Shown here: positions 1-8,765 of the stretch, one piece after another
How positions within the stretch are numbered: position 1 is the first letter of the stretch
How the letters are laid out: every line of letters begins with the position of its first letter
DNA from: Rubellimicrobium sp. CFH 75288
Lineage (GTDB): Bacteria; Pseudomonadota; Alphaproteobacteria; Rhodobacterales; Rhodobacteraceae
DNA: 64,000 bases
NCBI RefSeq assembly: GCF_009904055.1
Contig: NZ_WYDP01000020.1
Location: 17,796 to 81,795 of the forward strand
Direction of reading: 5' to 3'
The notes under the pieces: model-generated
Told to the model about the DNA's origin: nothing
Databases searched by the model: none
Seen by the model: the letters and a program-made list of their open reading frames with translations, nothing else
Made by a program: the position numbers and the translations under genes

Positions 1-1
1 G

Positions 2-241
2 ACCGAGGACGAGGCCGCTCCGGTGGAGGTTGCCGCTCCGACCGTGGAGCGGCGGCGCGTCACCGGCGACCGGGTCAACATGCGCGGCGGTCCCGGCACG
101 GATTTCGCCGTGGTCGGACAGATGGGCGCAGGCGAGATCGCCGAGGTGATCGGCCAGCAGAACGGCTGGCTCCAGGTCCGGACACCGGACGGCCAGGAAG
201 GATGGATGTCCGCGCGCTTTCTTGCCCCGGCCGACGGCTGA
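2..241 (+). CDS. SH3 domain-containing protein, C-terminal part (5' truncated)
   Basis: The frame is open from the window edge, so only the last ~79 residues are present. They contain a bacterial SH3 (SH3b/SH3_3) domain: the pattern VNMRGGPGTDFAVVG, then GWLQVRTPDGQEGWMSARFL, is the usual RxGPgt ... W..V ... GW.... signature. Such domains bind peptidoglycan or proteins and usually sit at the end of exported proteins; the signal peptide would be upstream of the window. The gene before it is unknown. A GTG at 23 could be a start but the upstream acidic residues continue in frame, so truncation by the window edge is more likely. Confidence 0.75.
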   Translation, partial: TEDEAAPVEVAAPTVERRRVTGDRVNMRGGPGTDFAVVGQMGAGEIAEVIGQQNGWLQVRTPDGQEGWMSARFLAPADG

Positions 242-323
242 ACGCGCGACGCGGCTGCCGGACCGCGATCTTGCCGATCCCCGCCGGACAGATCAGATGG
301 GCCCCGTCCGGCCGGAGAACGCC

Positions 324-1172
324 ATGGTCCAGCGTCAGCCGCCCCCGACGGGGCGCACAATCCTCATCACGGGCTGCTCCTCGGGGATCGGGTTCGATGC
401 GGCACAAGGCCTGCGTGCCCGAGGCTGGCGGGTGCTGGCCTCGTGCCGCCAGGAGGCCGATTGCGCACGACTGCGCGCCGAAGGCTTCGAAAGCCCGCGG
501 ATCGACTATGCCGATGCCGAGAGCGTCGCGGAAGGCGCGGCCCGGGCGCTGGAGGCGACGGGGGGTCGACTGGACGCGCTGTTCAACAACGGCGCCCATG
601 CCTGTCCCGGCGCGGTGGAGGACCTGCCGCGGGGCGCGCTCGAGGCGATCTTTCAGGCCAACCTGTTCGGCTGGCACGACCTGACGCGCCGTGTGATCCC
701 GGTCATGCGGGCACAGGGCCACGGGCGGATCGTCAACTGCTCGTCCGTGCTGGGCTTTGTGGGGCTGCGCTGGCGCGGCGCCTATGTGGCGACCAAGTTC
801 GCGCTCGAAGGGTTGACCGATGTCCTGCGTCTGGAGATGGCGGGAACGGGCATCCACGTGTCGCTGATCCAGCCGGGTCCGATCGCCACGCGCATCCGCG
901 AGAACGCCGTGCCGCATTTCGAGCGGTGGATCGACTGGCGCGCCTCGGCCCGGGCGGCGGAATACGAGACGCTGCTGGACCGTCTCTATGGCCCGAAGCG
1001 GCCCGATCCGTGGGAGCTGCCGCCCGCGGCCGTGACCGCGCGGCTGATCCACGCGTTGGAGAGCCGCCGGCCGCGCGCGCGCTACCGCGTCACGGTTCCC
1101 ACGCATGCGATGGCCGTTCTGCGGCGCCTGCTGCCGGGCGCGGCCGTGGACTGGGTGGCGCGCCGGGCCTGA
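324..1172 (+). CDS. SDR family oxidoreductase
   Basis: Short-chain dehydrogenase/reductase of 282 residues. The N-terminal Rossmann motif TGCSSGIG fits the TGxxxGIG dinucleotide-binding signature, and the active-site region shows NCSSVLGFVGLRWRGAYVATK, giving the Ser-Tyr-Lys arrangement (Y...K). The NNGAH segment replaces the usual NNAG. Substrate cannot be read from sequence; the family oxidises or reduces hydroxy/keto groups with NAD(P)H. I chose ATG 324 because CGGAG lies just upstream and the Rossmann strand begins 12 residues in; ATG 297 and GTG/ATG further upstream would add a tail with no SDR similarity. It is followed 61 bp later by the YcjX gene on the same strand. Confidence 0.85.
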   Translation: MVQRQPPPTGRTILITGCSSGIGFDAAQGLRARGWRVLASCRQEADCARLRAEGFESPRIDYADAESVAEGAARALEATGGRLDALFNNGAHACPGAVEDLPRGALEAIFQANLFGWHDLTRRVIPVMRAQGHGRIVNCSSVLGFVGLRWRGAYVATKFALEGLTDVLRLEMAGTGIHVSLIQPGPIATRIRENAVPHFERWIDWRASARAAEYETLLDRLYGPKRPDPWELPPAAVTARLIHALESRRPRARYRVTVPTHAMAVLRRLLPGAAVDWVARRA

Positions 1173-1233
1173 GGGGCGCCCCTACCCGCCGCCCGCGCGG
1201 CCCTCTATGTTCTGGCGCGGAACGGAGGACGGC

Positions 1234-2643
1234 ATGATCGGCGGGTTGGCCACGGGCGCCTGGGACGCGACGCGCAACCTCGCCGAGGGGATCACGGCGC
1301 CCTTCCGCGACCCGGTGGTGCGGCTGGGCGTCACGGGCCTGTCGCGGGCCGGCAAGACGGTGTTCATCACCTCGCTCGTGGCGAACCTGCTCGACCGCGG
1401 GCGGATGCCGCAGCTGCGGGCGGTGGCCGAGGGGCGTGTCCTGGCCGCGTGGCTCCAGCCCCAGCCCGACGACAATGTGGCGCGCTTTGCCTTCGAGGAG
1501 CACCTGGCCGCCCTGACGGCGCCCGAGCCGCGCTGGCCCGAAGGGACGCGCCGCATCTCGCAGCTGCGCCTGTCGCTGCGGCTCGCGCCGGAGGGGCTGA
1601 TCGGCACGCTGCGCGGGCCGCGCACGCTGCACCTCGACATCGTGGACTATCCCGGCGAGTGGCTTCTCGACCTGGGACTCCTCGACCGGTCCTTTGCCGA
1701 ATGGTCAGAGGCCGCGCTGGCCCGGGCGGAGGGGCGACCGGGGGGCGAGGCGTTCCTGCAGGCGGTGCGGGCCGTGGACCCTTCCGCACCCGCCGACGAG
1801 CCGGCGCTCAAGGCCCTCGCCTCAGTTTATGCCGCGCATCTGGCCGCTTCGCGCGAGGCCGGGTTCGCGGATTGCACCCCGGGGCGGTTCCTGCTGCCCG
1901 GCGACATGGAGGGGTCCCCCGCGCTGACCTTTGCGCCGCTGCCGCCTGCGCCGGATGCGCCGCGCCGGTCGCTGTGGCGCGAGTGCGAGCGGCGCTATGC
2001 GGCCTACAAGCGGCACGTGGTGCAGCCCTTCTTCCGCGACCACCTCGCGCGGGTGGACCGCCAGATCGTGCTGGTGGACGTGCTGGGGGCGCTGGCCCGC
2101 GGCCCGCAGGCCTTCGAATCGCTGCGCGGCGCGATGGCGGACCTGCTTGCGGCCTTCAATCCCGGCCGGTCGGCCCCGCTGGCGCGCCTGCTGGGCCAGA
2201 GGCGGGTCGAGCGGATCCTGTTCGCGGCCACCAAGGCCGATCACCTGCACCATGCCCAGCATCCGCAGCTGGCCGCCCTGGCCGAGGCGATGCTGCGCGA
2301 GGCGCGCGACCGCGCCGCCTTTGCCGGGGCGCAGACGGCCGCCATGGCCATCGCCGCCCTGCGCACCACCGTCGAGGACCGCGTCACGCACGAGGGCCGG
2401 ACGGTCGAGATCGTGCGCGGCCGCCTGGCGGACGGGCGGCAGGTGGCGCTTCATCCCGGCGATCTGCCGGAGGACCCCGGCCGCCTGCTGGCCCCCGCAC
2501 GGGCCGGGGCGGCGGAGTGGCCGGGTGCGGCCTTTGCCCTGCCCGAGCTGGCCCCCGCCTCCCTGACGCTGCGGCCGGGCGAAGGGCCGCCACACATCCG
2601 TCTCGACCGCGCGGCCGAGTTCCTTCTGGGGGACCGGCTGTGA
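1234..2643 (+). CDS. ycjX: YcjX family P-loop GTPase/ATPase (DUF463)
   Basis: Protein of 469 residues of the YcjX/DUF463 family, a stress-associated P-loop NTPase of unclear role. Visible motifs are the Walker A GLSRAGKT at about 35-42, a DYPGEW segment near 137 that matches the family's switch region, and a TKAD guanine-specificity-like motif near 332. The start is ATG 1234 because a strong GGAGG (1224-1228) sits 5 bases before it; an in-frame ATG at 1207 lacks such a site. The next gene, a DUF697 membrane protein, begins 22 bp downstream, the same pairing as ycjX-ycjF in enterobacteria, so the two are probably one operon. Role in this organism is unknown. Confidence 0.9.
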   Translation: MIGGLATGAWDATRNLAEGITAPFRDPVVRLGVTGLSRAGKTVFITSLVANLLDRGRMPQLRAVAEGRVLAAWLQPQPDDNVARFAFEEHLAALTAPEPRWPEGTRRISQLRLSLRLAPEGLIGTLRGPRTLHLDIVDYPGEWLLDLGLLDRSFAEWSEAALARAEGRPGGEAFLQAVRAVDPSAPADEPALKALASVYAAHLAASREAGFADCTPGRFLLPGDMEGSPALTFAPLPPAPDAPRRSLWRECERRYAAYKRHVVQPFFRDHLARVDRQIVLVDVLGALARGPQAFESLRGAMADLLAAFNPGRSAPLARLLGQRRVERILFAATKADHLHHAQHPQLAALAEAMLREARDRAAFAGAQTAAMAIAALRTTVEDRVTHEGRTVEIVRGRLADGRQVALHPGDLPEDPGRLLAPARAGAAEWPGAAFALPELAPASLTLRPGEGPPHIRLDRAAEFLLGDRL

Positions 2644-2665
2644 GCGCCCCTGCCGGAGCGGGACC

Positions 2666-3691
2666 ATGAGAGAGCCGTCCGAGACGCGTGGGCCCCTGAT
2701 CCTGCACCTCGAGGACGCGCCGCCGCCGACCCCGGCCGAGGCGCCGCCCGTTGACGGAGAGGCGCCGCACCCCCCGGCCATGGCCCGTGCCCTCCGCCGG
2801 GCCGGCAACCGGCGGAGTGGCGGCCTGGCCGGGGCGTTCTGGTCCTTGCTGGCGGGGTTCCTGCTGCTGGCGCTGTCGCTCGCGGCCTGGGACTGGGCGA
2901 CGGGCCTCGTGGCACGGCATCCGCTGCTGGGCTCGGCGGCGACGGTGCTGCTCGTGGCGCTTGGCGTCGTGGCGCTGGCGGTCGCGGGGCGCGAGGTCTG
3001 GGCGCTGCGGCGGCTCGCGCGGATCGACGCGCTGCAGCGCCGCGCGGCCGCGGCCCTGTCCGGGGACTCGGTGGCCGAGGCGCGCGGCGTGGCGGCGGAT
3101 CTGGCCACCCTCTATGGCGGCCGCCCAGCGCTGGCCCCCGCCGCGGACCGGGTGCGCGCCCGGCTGACCGAGGTGCTGGACGCCGACGGCCTGCTGCGCA
3201 TGGCCGAGGCGGAACTGCTGCCCGGCCCTGACGCCGAGGCGCTGGCCGAGATCCGCGACGCCGCGCGCCGCGTCGCAGCGCTGACGGCGCTGGTGCCGCT
3301 GCCCTTTGCCGACATGGCGGCGGCGCTGGCGCTGAACCTGCGCATGATCCGCCGCGTGGCCGAGGCCTATGGCGGGCGGTCGGGGGTGGTGGGGTCCTGG
3401 CGGCTGGTCCGCGCGGTGGCCGGGCACCTGATCGCCACGGGGGCGGTGGCGGTGGGCGACGACATGATCGGGGGCCTTGCCGGAGGGACGGCGCTGGCGC
3501 GCCTGTCGCGCCGATTCGGCGAGGGGGTGCTGAACGGCGCGCTGACCGCACGGGTGGGGCTGGCCGCCGTCGAGGTCTGCCGCCCCCTGCCCTTCCTGTC
3601 CCGGCCGGTGCCCACCGTCACGGGCACGCTGAGCGGTGCGCTGGCCGGCCTGTTCGCCCGCGGCAACCGCCGACCCGATCCGCCGGGCTGA
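2666..3691 (+). CDS. YcjF-like DUF697 / TIGR01620 membrane protein
   Basis: Protein of 341 residues. After a Pro/Glu-rich N-terminus come two hydrophobic helices (about 58-80, WSLLAGFLLLALSLAAW, and about 88-112), then a cytoplasmic helical region rich in Ala/Arg, and a C-terminal DUF697-type segment with GG-rich turns (DDMIGGLAGGTALARL). This is the TIGR01620/YcjF family, nearly always beside YcjX. Function is not established; a membrane partner of the YcjX NTPase is the natural inference from context. The gene starts at ATG 2666 and ends just before the rpsU terminator on the opposite strand. Confidence 0.85.
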   Translation: MREPSETRGPLILHLEDAPPPTPAEAPPVDGEAPHPPAMARALRRAGNRRSGGLAGAFWSLLAGFLLLALSLAAWDWATGLVARHPLLGSAATVLLVALGVVALAVAGREVWALRRLARIDALQRRAAAALSGDSVAEARGVAADLATLYGGRPALAPAADRVRARLTEVLDADGLLRMAEAELLPGPDAEALAEIRDAARRVAALTALVPLPFADMAAALALNLRMIRRVAEAYGGRSGVVGSWRLVRAVAGHLIATGAVAVGDDMIGGLAGGTALARLSRRFGEGVLNGALTARVGLAAVEVCRPLPFLSRPVPTVTGTLSGALAGLFARGNRRPDPPG

Positions 3692-3704
3692 GCGGCCAGG
3701 CATG

Positions 3705-3736
3705 GAAAACCCCCGGAGCGGACGCTCGCGGGGGTC
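3705..3736 (-). terminator. Rho-independent terminator of rpsU
   Basis: On the minus strand the sequence reads CCCCCG-CGAGCG-TC-CGCTC-CGGGGG followed by TTTT. That is an 11-bp GC-rich stem with one bulged base, a tiny loop and a U-tract, placed 30 bases after the rpsU stop codon. It also lies just past the end of the convergent DUF697 gene. Confidence 0.85.
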
Positions 3737-3766
3737 TGACCGTCGCGGACGATCGGGCGCGGCCCC

Positions 3767-3973
3767 TTACAGAAGGCCCTCGCGCTGCAGCTTCTTGCGG
3801 GCAAGCTTGCGCTGCCGGCGGATCGCCTCGGCGCGCTCGCGGGCGCGCTTCTCGGAGGGCTTCTCGAAATGCTGCTTGAGCTTCATCTCGCGAAAGACCC
3901 CCTCGCGCTGCAACTTCTTCTTGAGTGCGCGGAGCGCCTGATCGACGTTGTTGTCGCGGACGGAGACCTGCAT
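3767..3973 (-). CDS. rpsU: 30S ribosomal protein S21
   Basis: Small basic protein of 68 residues, full length for alphaproteobacterial S21. It begins [20 protein letters not shown], the classical S21 start, and ends in a run of Arg/Lys. It binds the 30S platform near the anti-Shine-Dalgarno end of 16S rRNA and helps start translation. It stands alone on the minus strand with its own promoter (4031-4059) and a strong terminator (3705-3736), and is divergent from the COQ9 gene. Confidence 0.97.
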   Translation of the reverse strand: MQVSVRDNNVDQALRALKKKLQREGVFREMKLKQHFEKPSEKRARERAEAIRRQRKLARKKLQREGLL

Positions 3974-4030
3974 GGGTTGTTGTCACCACCTTTCGGGTTC
4001 GAGTTTCGCATGTCCATGCGGGGAGCCCGG

Positions 4031-4059
4031 CCTATACCAAGGGGCTGGAAGCCTGTCCA
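4031..4059 (-). promoter_or_regulatory. Sigma70-type promoter of rpsU
   Basis: Reading the minus strand: TGGACA (4059-4054), a 17-base spacer, then TATAGG (4036-4031). This is close to TTGACA-17-TATAAT and would start transcription around 4024, giving an rpsU leader of roughly 50 bases. Inferred from sequence only. Confidence 0.6.
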
Positions 4060-4081
4060 GCGCCGGGAGGATGCGTGAACC

Positions 4082-4771
4082 ATGACTGAACCGGAGGATT
4101 TCGCGGGCGATCCGACACGCCGCGCGCTGCTGCGGGCGATGCTGCCGCATGTGCCGTTCGACGGCTGGTCCGACGCCGCGTTCCGCGCTGCCGCGCGCGA
4201 GGCGGAGCTGACGCTGAACGAAGCCCGCGCCGCCTGCCCGCGCGGGGCCGTGGACCTCGCGGCCGAGTGGCACCGCGAAGGCGATCGCGCCATGAAGCGC
4301 ATCCTTCAGACGGAGAACCTCGAGGGGATGCGGATGCGGGACCGCGTGGCGTTTGCCGTCAAGACCCGGCTTCGCCTCGTCGAGGATCGCGAGGCCCTGC
4401 GCCGCTCGGCGGCCCTGTTCGCGCTGCCGCAGAACGCCGCTCTGGGGGCGCGCCTGCTGTGGGAGACCGCCGATGCGATCTGGACAACCCTGGGCGACCG
4501 CTCTCGCGATGGCAACTGGTATACCAAGCGCGCGACGCTGGCCGCGGTGCTGGCCTCCGCCACGCTCTACCGCCTGAGCGACGACGATCCCGCGCTGGAG
4601 GCGACCGGAGCCTTCGTGGACCGCCGCATCGACGAGGTGATGGCCTTCGAGACCTGGAAGAACGGATCGGCCGCCAATCCTCTCCTGCGACCGCTGGCGC
4701 GGCCGCTCGACTGGATCATCCGGCATGTGCGGGCGCCTGCTCCGCCGACGGACCTGCCCGGCAGCCGCTGA
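4082..4771 (+). CDS. COQ9 family ubiquinone biosynthesis protein
   Basis: Protein of 229 residues matching the COQ9 family, a TetR-fold lipid-binding protein that assists the hydroxylation steps of ubiquinone synthesis. Family features seen: the N-terminal LLRAMLPHVPFDGWSDAAFRAAA segment (helix-turn-helix-like), the RDRVAFAVKTRL region, and the conserved DRSRDGNWYTKRATLAAVLASATLYRLSDD stretch. Its stop codon overlaps the ATG of the next gene, a quinone oxidoreductase, so they are translationally coupled. Ubiquinone is the main quinone of Rhodobacterales. Confidence 0.93.
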   Translation: MTEPEDFAGDPTRRALLRAMLPHVPFDGWSDAAFRAAAREAELTLNEARAACPRGAVDLAAEWHREGDRAMKRILQTENLEGMRMRDRVAFAVKTRLRLVEDREALRRSAALFALPQNAALGARLLWETADAIWTTLGDRSRDGNWYTKRATLAAVLASATLYRLSDDDPALEATGAFVDRRIDEVMAFETWKNGSAANPLLRPLARPLDWIIRHVRAPAPPTDLPGSR

Positions 4772-5769
4772 TGCGGGCGGTTGCGATCGCCGCACCCGGC
4801 GGCCCGGAGGCTCTGGTTGCCGTCGAACGGCCGAGCCCCGAGCCCGGGGCCGGCGATGTCCGGCTTCGTCTGGCCTATGCGGGCGTCAACAGGCCGGACC
4901 TGCTCCAGCGTGCCGGTCTCTACGCGCCGCCGCCCGGTGCGTCGGACCTGCCGGGGCTCGAGGGCGCAGGCTGGATCGACGCCCTCGGGCCGGCCGTGAC
5001 AGGTCTGCGGCTTGGCGAGGCGGTGTGCGCCCTCCTGCCCGGCGGCGGCTATGCCGAACAGGTCGTCGTGCCCGCCTCCCATGTCCTGCCGGTGCCTGCG
5101 GGCCTGACGCTGCGGGAGGCGGCCTGCCTGCCCGAAGCGCTGTTCACCGTCTGGTTCAACGTGATCGACCAGGGCCGTCTCCGCGGGGGCGAACGCTTTC
5201 TCGTCCATGGCGGTGCCTCGGGCATCGGAACCACCGCGATCCAGCTTGCCGCGGCTCTCGGCGCAAGGGTCTGGGCCACCGCCGGAAGCCCGGCGCGTGC
5301 CCGCGCCTGCGAAGCGCTCGGGGCGGAGCGCGGCATCGACCGCCATGCGGAGGATTTCGCGGCCGTCCTGCAGGAGGAAGGCGGAGCGGACGTGATCCTC
5401 GACATGGTGGGCGGATCTTATCTGGAGCGGAACCTTCATGCGCTGGCGGAGGGAGGTCGCCTCGTCCAGATCGCGCATCTTCAGGGCGCGAAGGCCGAAT
5501 GCAATCTCGCGCTCGTCATGCGCCGGCGGCTGACCGTCACGGGATCGACGCTGCGGCCGCAACCGGCGGCCACCAAGACGCGCATCGCGACGGCGCTTCG
5601 CCGCGACATCTGGCCCCTGATCGAGAGCGGACGCATCCGCCCTGTGATCGCGGCCGAGTATCCCCTGGCCGACGCCGCCGCTGCCCATGCCCGGCTCGAG
5701 GCAGGCGGAGTGGTGGGCAAGATCGTCCTGCGGATCACCGAGGCTGGACCCGAGGGTTCGGAGTTCTAG
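4771..5769 (+). CDS. NAD(P)H:quinone oxidoreductase (zinc-independent MDR, PIG3/QOR type)
   Basis: Medium-chain dehydrogenase/reductase of 332 residues. It starts MRAVAIAAPGGPEALVAVERP, the standard QOR start, contains the NRPDLLQRAGLYAPPPGASDLPGLEGAG substrate segment of the PIG3/p53-inducible quinone reductase group, and a Rossmann motif HGGASGIGTTAIQLA near 146-160. There are no zinc-ligand cysteines, consistent with the quinone oxidoreductase branch. The likely reaction is NADPH-dependent reduction of quinones or related enones. The ATG at 4771 shares its A with the TGA of COQ9, which decides the start against longer in-frame extensions inside COQ9. Confidence 0.9.
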   Translation: MRAVAIAAPGGPEALVAVERPSPEPGAGDVRLRLAYAGVNRPDLLQRAGLYAPPPGASDLPGLEGAGWIDALGPAVTGLRLGEAVCALLPGGGYAEQVVVPASHVLPVPAGLTLREAACLPEALFTVWFNVIDQGRLRGGERFLVHGGASGIGTTAIQLAAALGARVWATAGSPARARACEALGAERGIDRHAEDFAAVLQEEGGADVILDMVGGSYLERNLHALAEGGRLVQIAHLQGAKAECNLALVMRRRLTVTGSTLRPQPAATKTRIATALRRDIWPLIESGRIRPVIAAEYPLADAAAAHARLEAGGVVGKIVLRITEAGPEGSEF

Positions 5770-5796
5770 CTTCCTCGCCGACAGGGAGGGTCTGCC

Positions 5797-5991
5797 ATGG
5801 TGTCCGACCCGGGCGATCCGGACGTGGCGCGCACGCTGGGCGGTCCCATGCGGAGCGGGGACGCCAATCCGGGCGAGCATGCCAAGAACCGCAGCTTTCG
5901 CGATCCGGGGGGGCATGACCTTCCGGAAACCGACGCCGAGGAGACCGCCCGGCGCCTCGGCACGACGGGGCGGGACCTCGGCAACCGCTGA
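5797..5991 (+). CDS. Small hydrophilic hypothetical protein
   Basis: A 64-residue, charged, probably disordered protein (MVSDPGDPDVARTLGGPM...). I do not recognise a domain. It is supported as a real gene by a good GGGAGGG ribosome site 9 bases before ATG 5797 and by sitting co-directional between the quinone oxidoreductase (27 bp upstream) and etfB (115 bp downstream). No membrane segment or signal peptide. Function unknown. Confidence 0.5.
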   Translation: MVSDPGDPDVARTLGGPMRSGDANPGEHAKNRSFRDPGGHDLPETDAEETARRLGTTGRDLGNR

Positions 5992-6105
5992 GCCGTCCGA
6001 CGCGGCGTCGGGAGGGATCAACCTGTCGGTTTTGCCCTGTCTCTTGCCGCGGCATCGCGCTAAGGGGCGCTGGATAGCACAGCATCACGCCAGGGGAGCG
6101 CGCCG

Positions 6106-6864
6106 ATGAAGGTCCTTGTGCCCGTCAAGCGCGTGATCGACTACAACGTGAAGGTCCGCGTGCGGGCGGATGGGTCCGGGGTCGATCTCGCCAACGTCAA
6201 GATGTCGATGAACCCCTTCGACGAGATCGCCGTCGAGGAGGCGATCCGGCTCAAGGAGGCCGGCAAGGCCGGAGAAGTGGTCGCCGTGTCCATCGGGATC
6301 CGGCAGGCCCAGGAGACGCTGCGGACCGCGCTCGCCATGGGTGCGGATCGGGCCATCCTCGTCGTGGCGGCAGAGGACGTCCATCAGGATATCGAGCCGC
6401 TCGCCGTGGCCAAGATCCTCGCCGCCGTGGCTCGCGAGGAGCAGCCCGGCCTGATCCTGTGCGGCAAGCAGGCCATCGACAACGACATGAACGCGACAGC
6501 CCAGATGACGGCGGCGCTTCTGGGCTGGGCCCAGGCCACCTTTGCCTCGGAAATCGTGGTCGATGGGGACCAGGCTACCGTCACCCGCGAGGTGGATGGC
6601 GGCCTGCAGGTCGTACGGGTCGGCCTGCCGGCCGTCATCAGCGTGGATCTGCGCCTCAACGAGCCGCGCTATGCCTCGCTTCCCAACATCATGAAGGCCA
6701 AGAAGAAGCCTCTGGAGGAGAAGACCCCTGCCGATTACGGCGTCGATGTGTCCCCGCGGCTCGAGGTGCTCAGGACGACCGAGCCGCCCTCGCGCAAGGC
6801 CGGGGTGATGGCCAAGTCGGTGGACGAGCTCGTGGACATGCTCAAGAGCGCGGGGGTGGTGTGA
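6106..6864 (+). CDS. etfB: Electron transfer flavoprotein beta subunit
   Basis: Protein of 252 residues, full length for EtfB. It begins [19 protein letters not shown] and carries [16 protein letters not shown] and the AMP-binding region [21 protein letters not shown]. With EtfA it forms the soluble ETF dimer that takes electrons from acyl-CoA and other dehydrogenases and passes them to ETF:ubiquinone oxidoreductase. Its TGA overlaps the etfA ATG. The 115-bp upstream gap must hold its promoter, but I see no convincing -35/-10 there. Confidence 0.97.
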   Translation: MKVLVPVKRVIDYNVKVRVRADGSGVDLANVKMSMNPFDEIAVEEAIRLKEAGKAGEVVAVSIGIRQAQETLRTALAMGADRAILVVAAEDVHQDIEPLAVAKILAAVAREEQPGLILCGKQAIDNDMNATAQMTAALLGWAQATFASEIVVDGDQATVTREVDGGLQVVRVGLPAVISVDLRLNEPRYASLPNIMKAKKKPLEEKTPADYGVDVSPRLEVLRTTEPPSRKAGVMAKSVDELVDMLKSAGVV

Positions 6865-7784
6865 TGGCAACTCTTCTGATTGCGGACGTGGCCGAGGGTC
6901 GGCTCGGTCTTGATGCCACCGCCAAGGCCGTGACGGCAGTCAGGCCGCTCGGAGACGTGACGGTCCTGGTCCTCGGCCCGGAGGCGGCGGGGGCCGAGGC
7001 GGCGCAGATCGACGGAGTGGCGCGCGTCCTCGTGGCCGAGGACCATGCCCTCGCCCATCGTCTGGCAGAGCCTGCGGCCGAACTGGTGCGCGGCCTTGCC
7101 GGCGGCTTCTCCCATCTGGCGGCCCCGGCCACGTCGGACGCCAAGAACATCCTGCCACGTGTGGCCGCCCTCCTGGACGTCATGATGATCTCGGACGTCA
7201 CGGCCATCCTCGATGAATCCACGTTCGAGCGGCCGATCTACGCAGGCAACGCGCTCCAGACGGTCCGGTCGCGGGATGCGATCAAGGTGCTGACCATCCG
7301 CACAGCCGGCTTCGATGCCGCCGCGATGGGGGGCTCGGCTCCCGTGGAACGGGTGCCCGGCGTGTCCGATCCAGGTCTTTCCGCCTGGGTCGAGGATCGC
7401 GTTGCCAAGTCCGGCCGCCCCGAGCTGACCTCGGCCCCCGTGGTGGTGTCGGGCGGTCGCGGGATCGGCTCCAAGGAAGGATTTGAGATCGTCGAGAAGC
7501 TGGCCGACAAGCTGGGGGCGGCGGTCGGCGCGTCGCGCGCGGCAGTCGATGCAGGCTATGCGCCGAACGACTGGCAGGTGGGCCAGACCGGCAAGGTCGT
7601 CGCGCCCAACCTCTATGTCGCGGTCGGGATCTCCGGAGCGATCCAGCATCTCGCCGGCATGAAGGATTCGAAGTTCATCGTCGCGATCAACAAGGACCCG
7701 GAGGCGCCGATCTTCCAGGTCGCCGATTTCGGCCTGGCGGCGGACCTGTTCGAGGCGGTGCCGGAACTCACCGACAAGCTCTAG
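6864..7784 (+). CDS. etfA: Electron transfer flavoprotein alpha subunit
   Basis: Protein of 306 residues. N-terminal domain starts [23 protein letters not shown]; the C-terminal FAD-binding domain shows [40 protein letters not shown], then [32 protein letters not shown], the hallmark of EtfA. The start ATG 6864 overlaps the etfB stop by one base. Works with EtfB in fatty-acid and amino-acid oxidation, consistent with the nearby hbd gene. Confidence 0.97.
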   Translation: MATLLIADVAEGRLGLDATAKAVTAVRPLGDVTVLVLGPEAAGAEAAQIDGVARVLVAEDHALAHRLAEPAAELVRGLAGGFSHLAAPATSDAKNILPRVAALLDVMMISDVTAILDESTFERPIYAGNALQTVRSRDAIKVLTIRTAGFDAAAMGGSAPVERVPGVSDPGLSAWVEDRVAKSGRPELTSAPVVVSGGRGIGSKEGFEIVEKLADKLGAAVGASRAAVDAGYAPNDWQVGQTGKVVAPNLYVAVGISGAIQHLAGMKDSKFIVAINKDPEAPIFQVADFGLAADLFEAVPELTDKL

Positions 7785-7800
7785 CAGGGCACCGGGCAGT

Positions 7801-8643
7801 CTAGACCGACAGCACGGCCCGGATCGAGGCACAGAGCGCCTGAGCCGCCTCGTGGTGGGCCGCCTGCCCCAGAAGCTCGGCTGCGGCCGCCCCCTCGTGG
7901 GGGCGGTGGCAGAGCCCCTCTCCCCGTCGCGCCGCAGCGCGTGCGGAGGGTTGCACCATCACCACTCCCCGGACCAGGGGCCGCAGGCTGTCGAGCATCC
8001 GCCGCGTCACGAACAGCGGTTCGCGCTGGAGAGGCGAGTCGTGATCCTCCCAGCGCATGTCCGACGGCAGGTGGGGACTGAGCCAGAGCAGGAGCGTCCG
8101 CGGGCCGATGCGGTCAAGCAACGTCCGCATCCGGGCCAGCCAGGCGGTCTGCAACTCCTCGCGCAGGATCGGAAACCGCTCGGGCGACACGTCCCAGAGG
8201 CAGGACAGCATGTGCCGCGTGAAGCAGAAGTCGGTGAAGTCGACCTCCGGATAGATGGCGCGAAGCACCGAGGAGGCCTGCAGGAAGCGGTCGTTGCGCC
8301 GGGGATGGACGGTGTAGAAGCGGTTGGACAGGTTGGCCGCACCGCTGACCTCGAGAACCGTCAGCACGGCGTCGCGGCAGATCCCCGGCACCACCGGATC
8401 CGCCAGGATCGCCTCGACCGAGGCGTTGATCTGGCCGAGGTTGATGCACACTTCGCCAAGCCCCTCCTCCACCAGGGCGGGAAAGGGTCTGCGGAGGAAC
8501 CGTCCGTATGTCTCGGTGGACCCGACAAAGGCGATGTGGCGGCCATCGGTCGGCCGTCTGGGTCCGCGAAACAGAAGCCGCGAACTGCCATAGCGGCAGG
8601 GCGTGATGCTTGCCGCTTGATCGTCCAGCGTGTCGTGCCTCAT
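7801..8643 (-). CDS. DUF6473 family protein
   Basis: Protein of 280 residues on the strand opposite to its neighbours. The pattern fits the DUF6473 family seen in Rhodobacterales: N-terminal CRYGSSRLLFRGPRRP, then FVGSTETYGRFLRRPFPALV, CINLGQINASVEAILADP, and a central HMLSCLWDVSPERFPILREEL. The GSTETYG..P and NLG.xN.....D motifs recall SGNH/sulfotransferase-like folds but I cannot assign a reaction. Start ATG 8643 chosen because GGTGGGA precedes it and the conserved region begins soon after. The gene interrupts the usual etfBA-hbd order and is divergent from hbd. Confidence 0.7.
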   Translation of the reverse strand: MRHDTLDDQAASITPCRYGSSRLLFRGPRRPTDGRHIAFVGSTETYGRFLRRPFPALVEEGLGEVCINLGQINASVEAILADPVVPGICRDAVLTVLEVSGAANLSNRFYTVHPRRNDRFLQASSVLRAIYPEVDFTDFCFTRHMLSCLWDVSPERFPILREELQTAWLARMRTLLDRIGPRTLLLWLSPHLPSDMRWEDHDSPLQREPLFVTRRMLDSLRPLVRGVVMVQPSARAAARRGEGLCHRPHEGAAAAELLGQAAHHEAAQALCASIRAVLSV

Positions 8644-8711
8644 GATTCCCACCCCGGATCCAGCCTGCCGCAGGATGCACCGGGAGGTTTTCCAAATTCC
8701 TAATGCGGCGA

Positions 8712-8739
8712 TTGCTTGGCATTCTGCCGGCCCTATGCT
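8712..8739 (+). promoter_or_regulatory. Promoter of hbd
   Basis: TTGCTT (8712-8717), 16-base spacer, TATGCT (8734-8739), about 27 bases before the hbd start codon. Its -10 hexamer overlaps a perfect palindrome (8735-8751). Confidence 0.5.
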
Positions 8740-8751
8740 GCGCGGCAGCAT
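8735..8751. promoter_or_regulatory. CTGC-N3-GCAG operator candidate on the hbd promoter
   Basis: ATGCTGC-GCG-GCAGCAT: perfect 7-bp arms around three bases. It covers most of the -10 hexamer and the likely transcription start, a position suited to repression. The core CTGC-N3-GCAG matches the form described for the PHB regulator PhaR in Rhodobacter/Paracoccus. The regulator assignment is inference. Confidence 0.45.
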
Positions 8752-8765
8752 GAGGGAGGTTCGCC

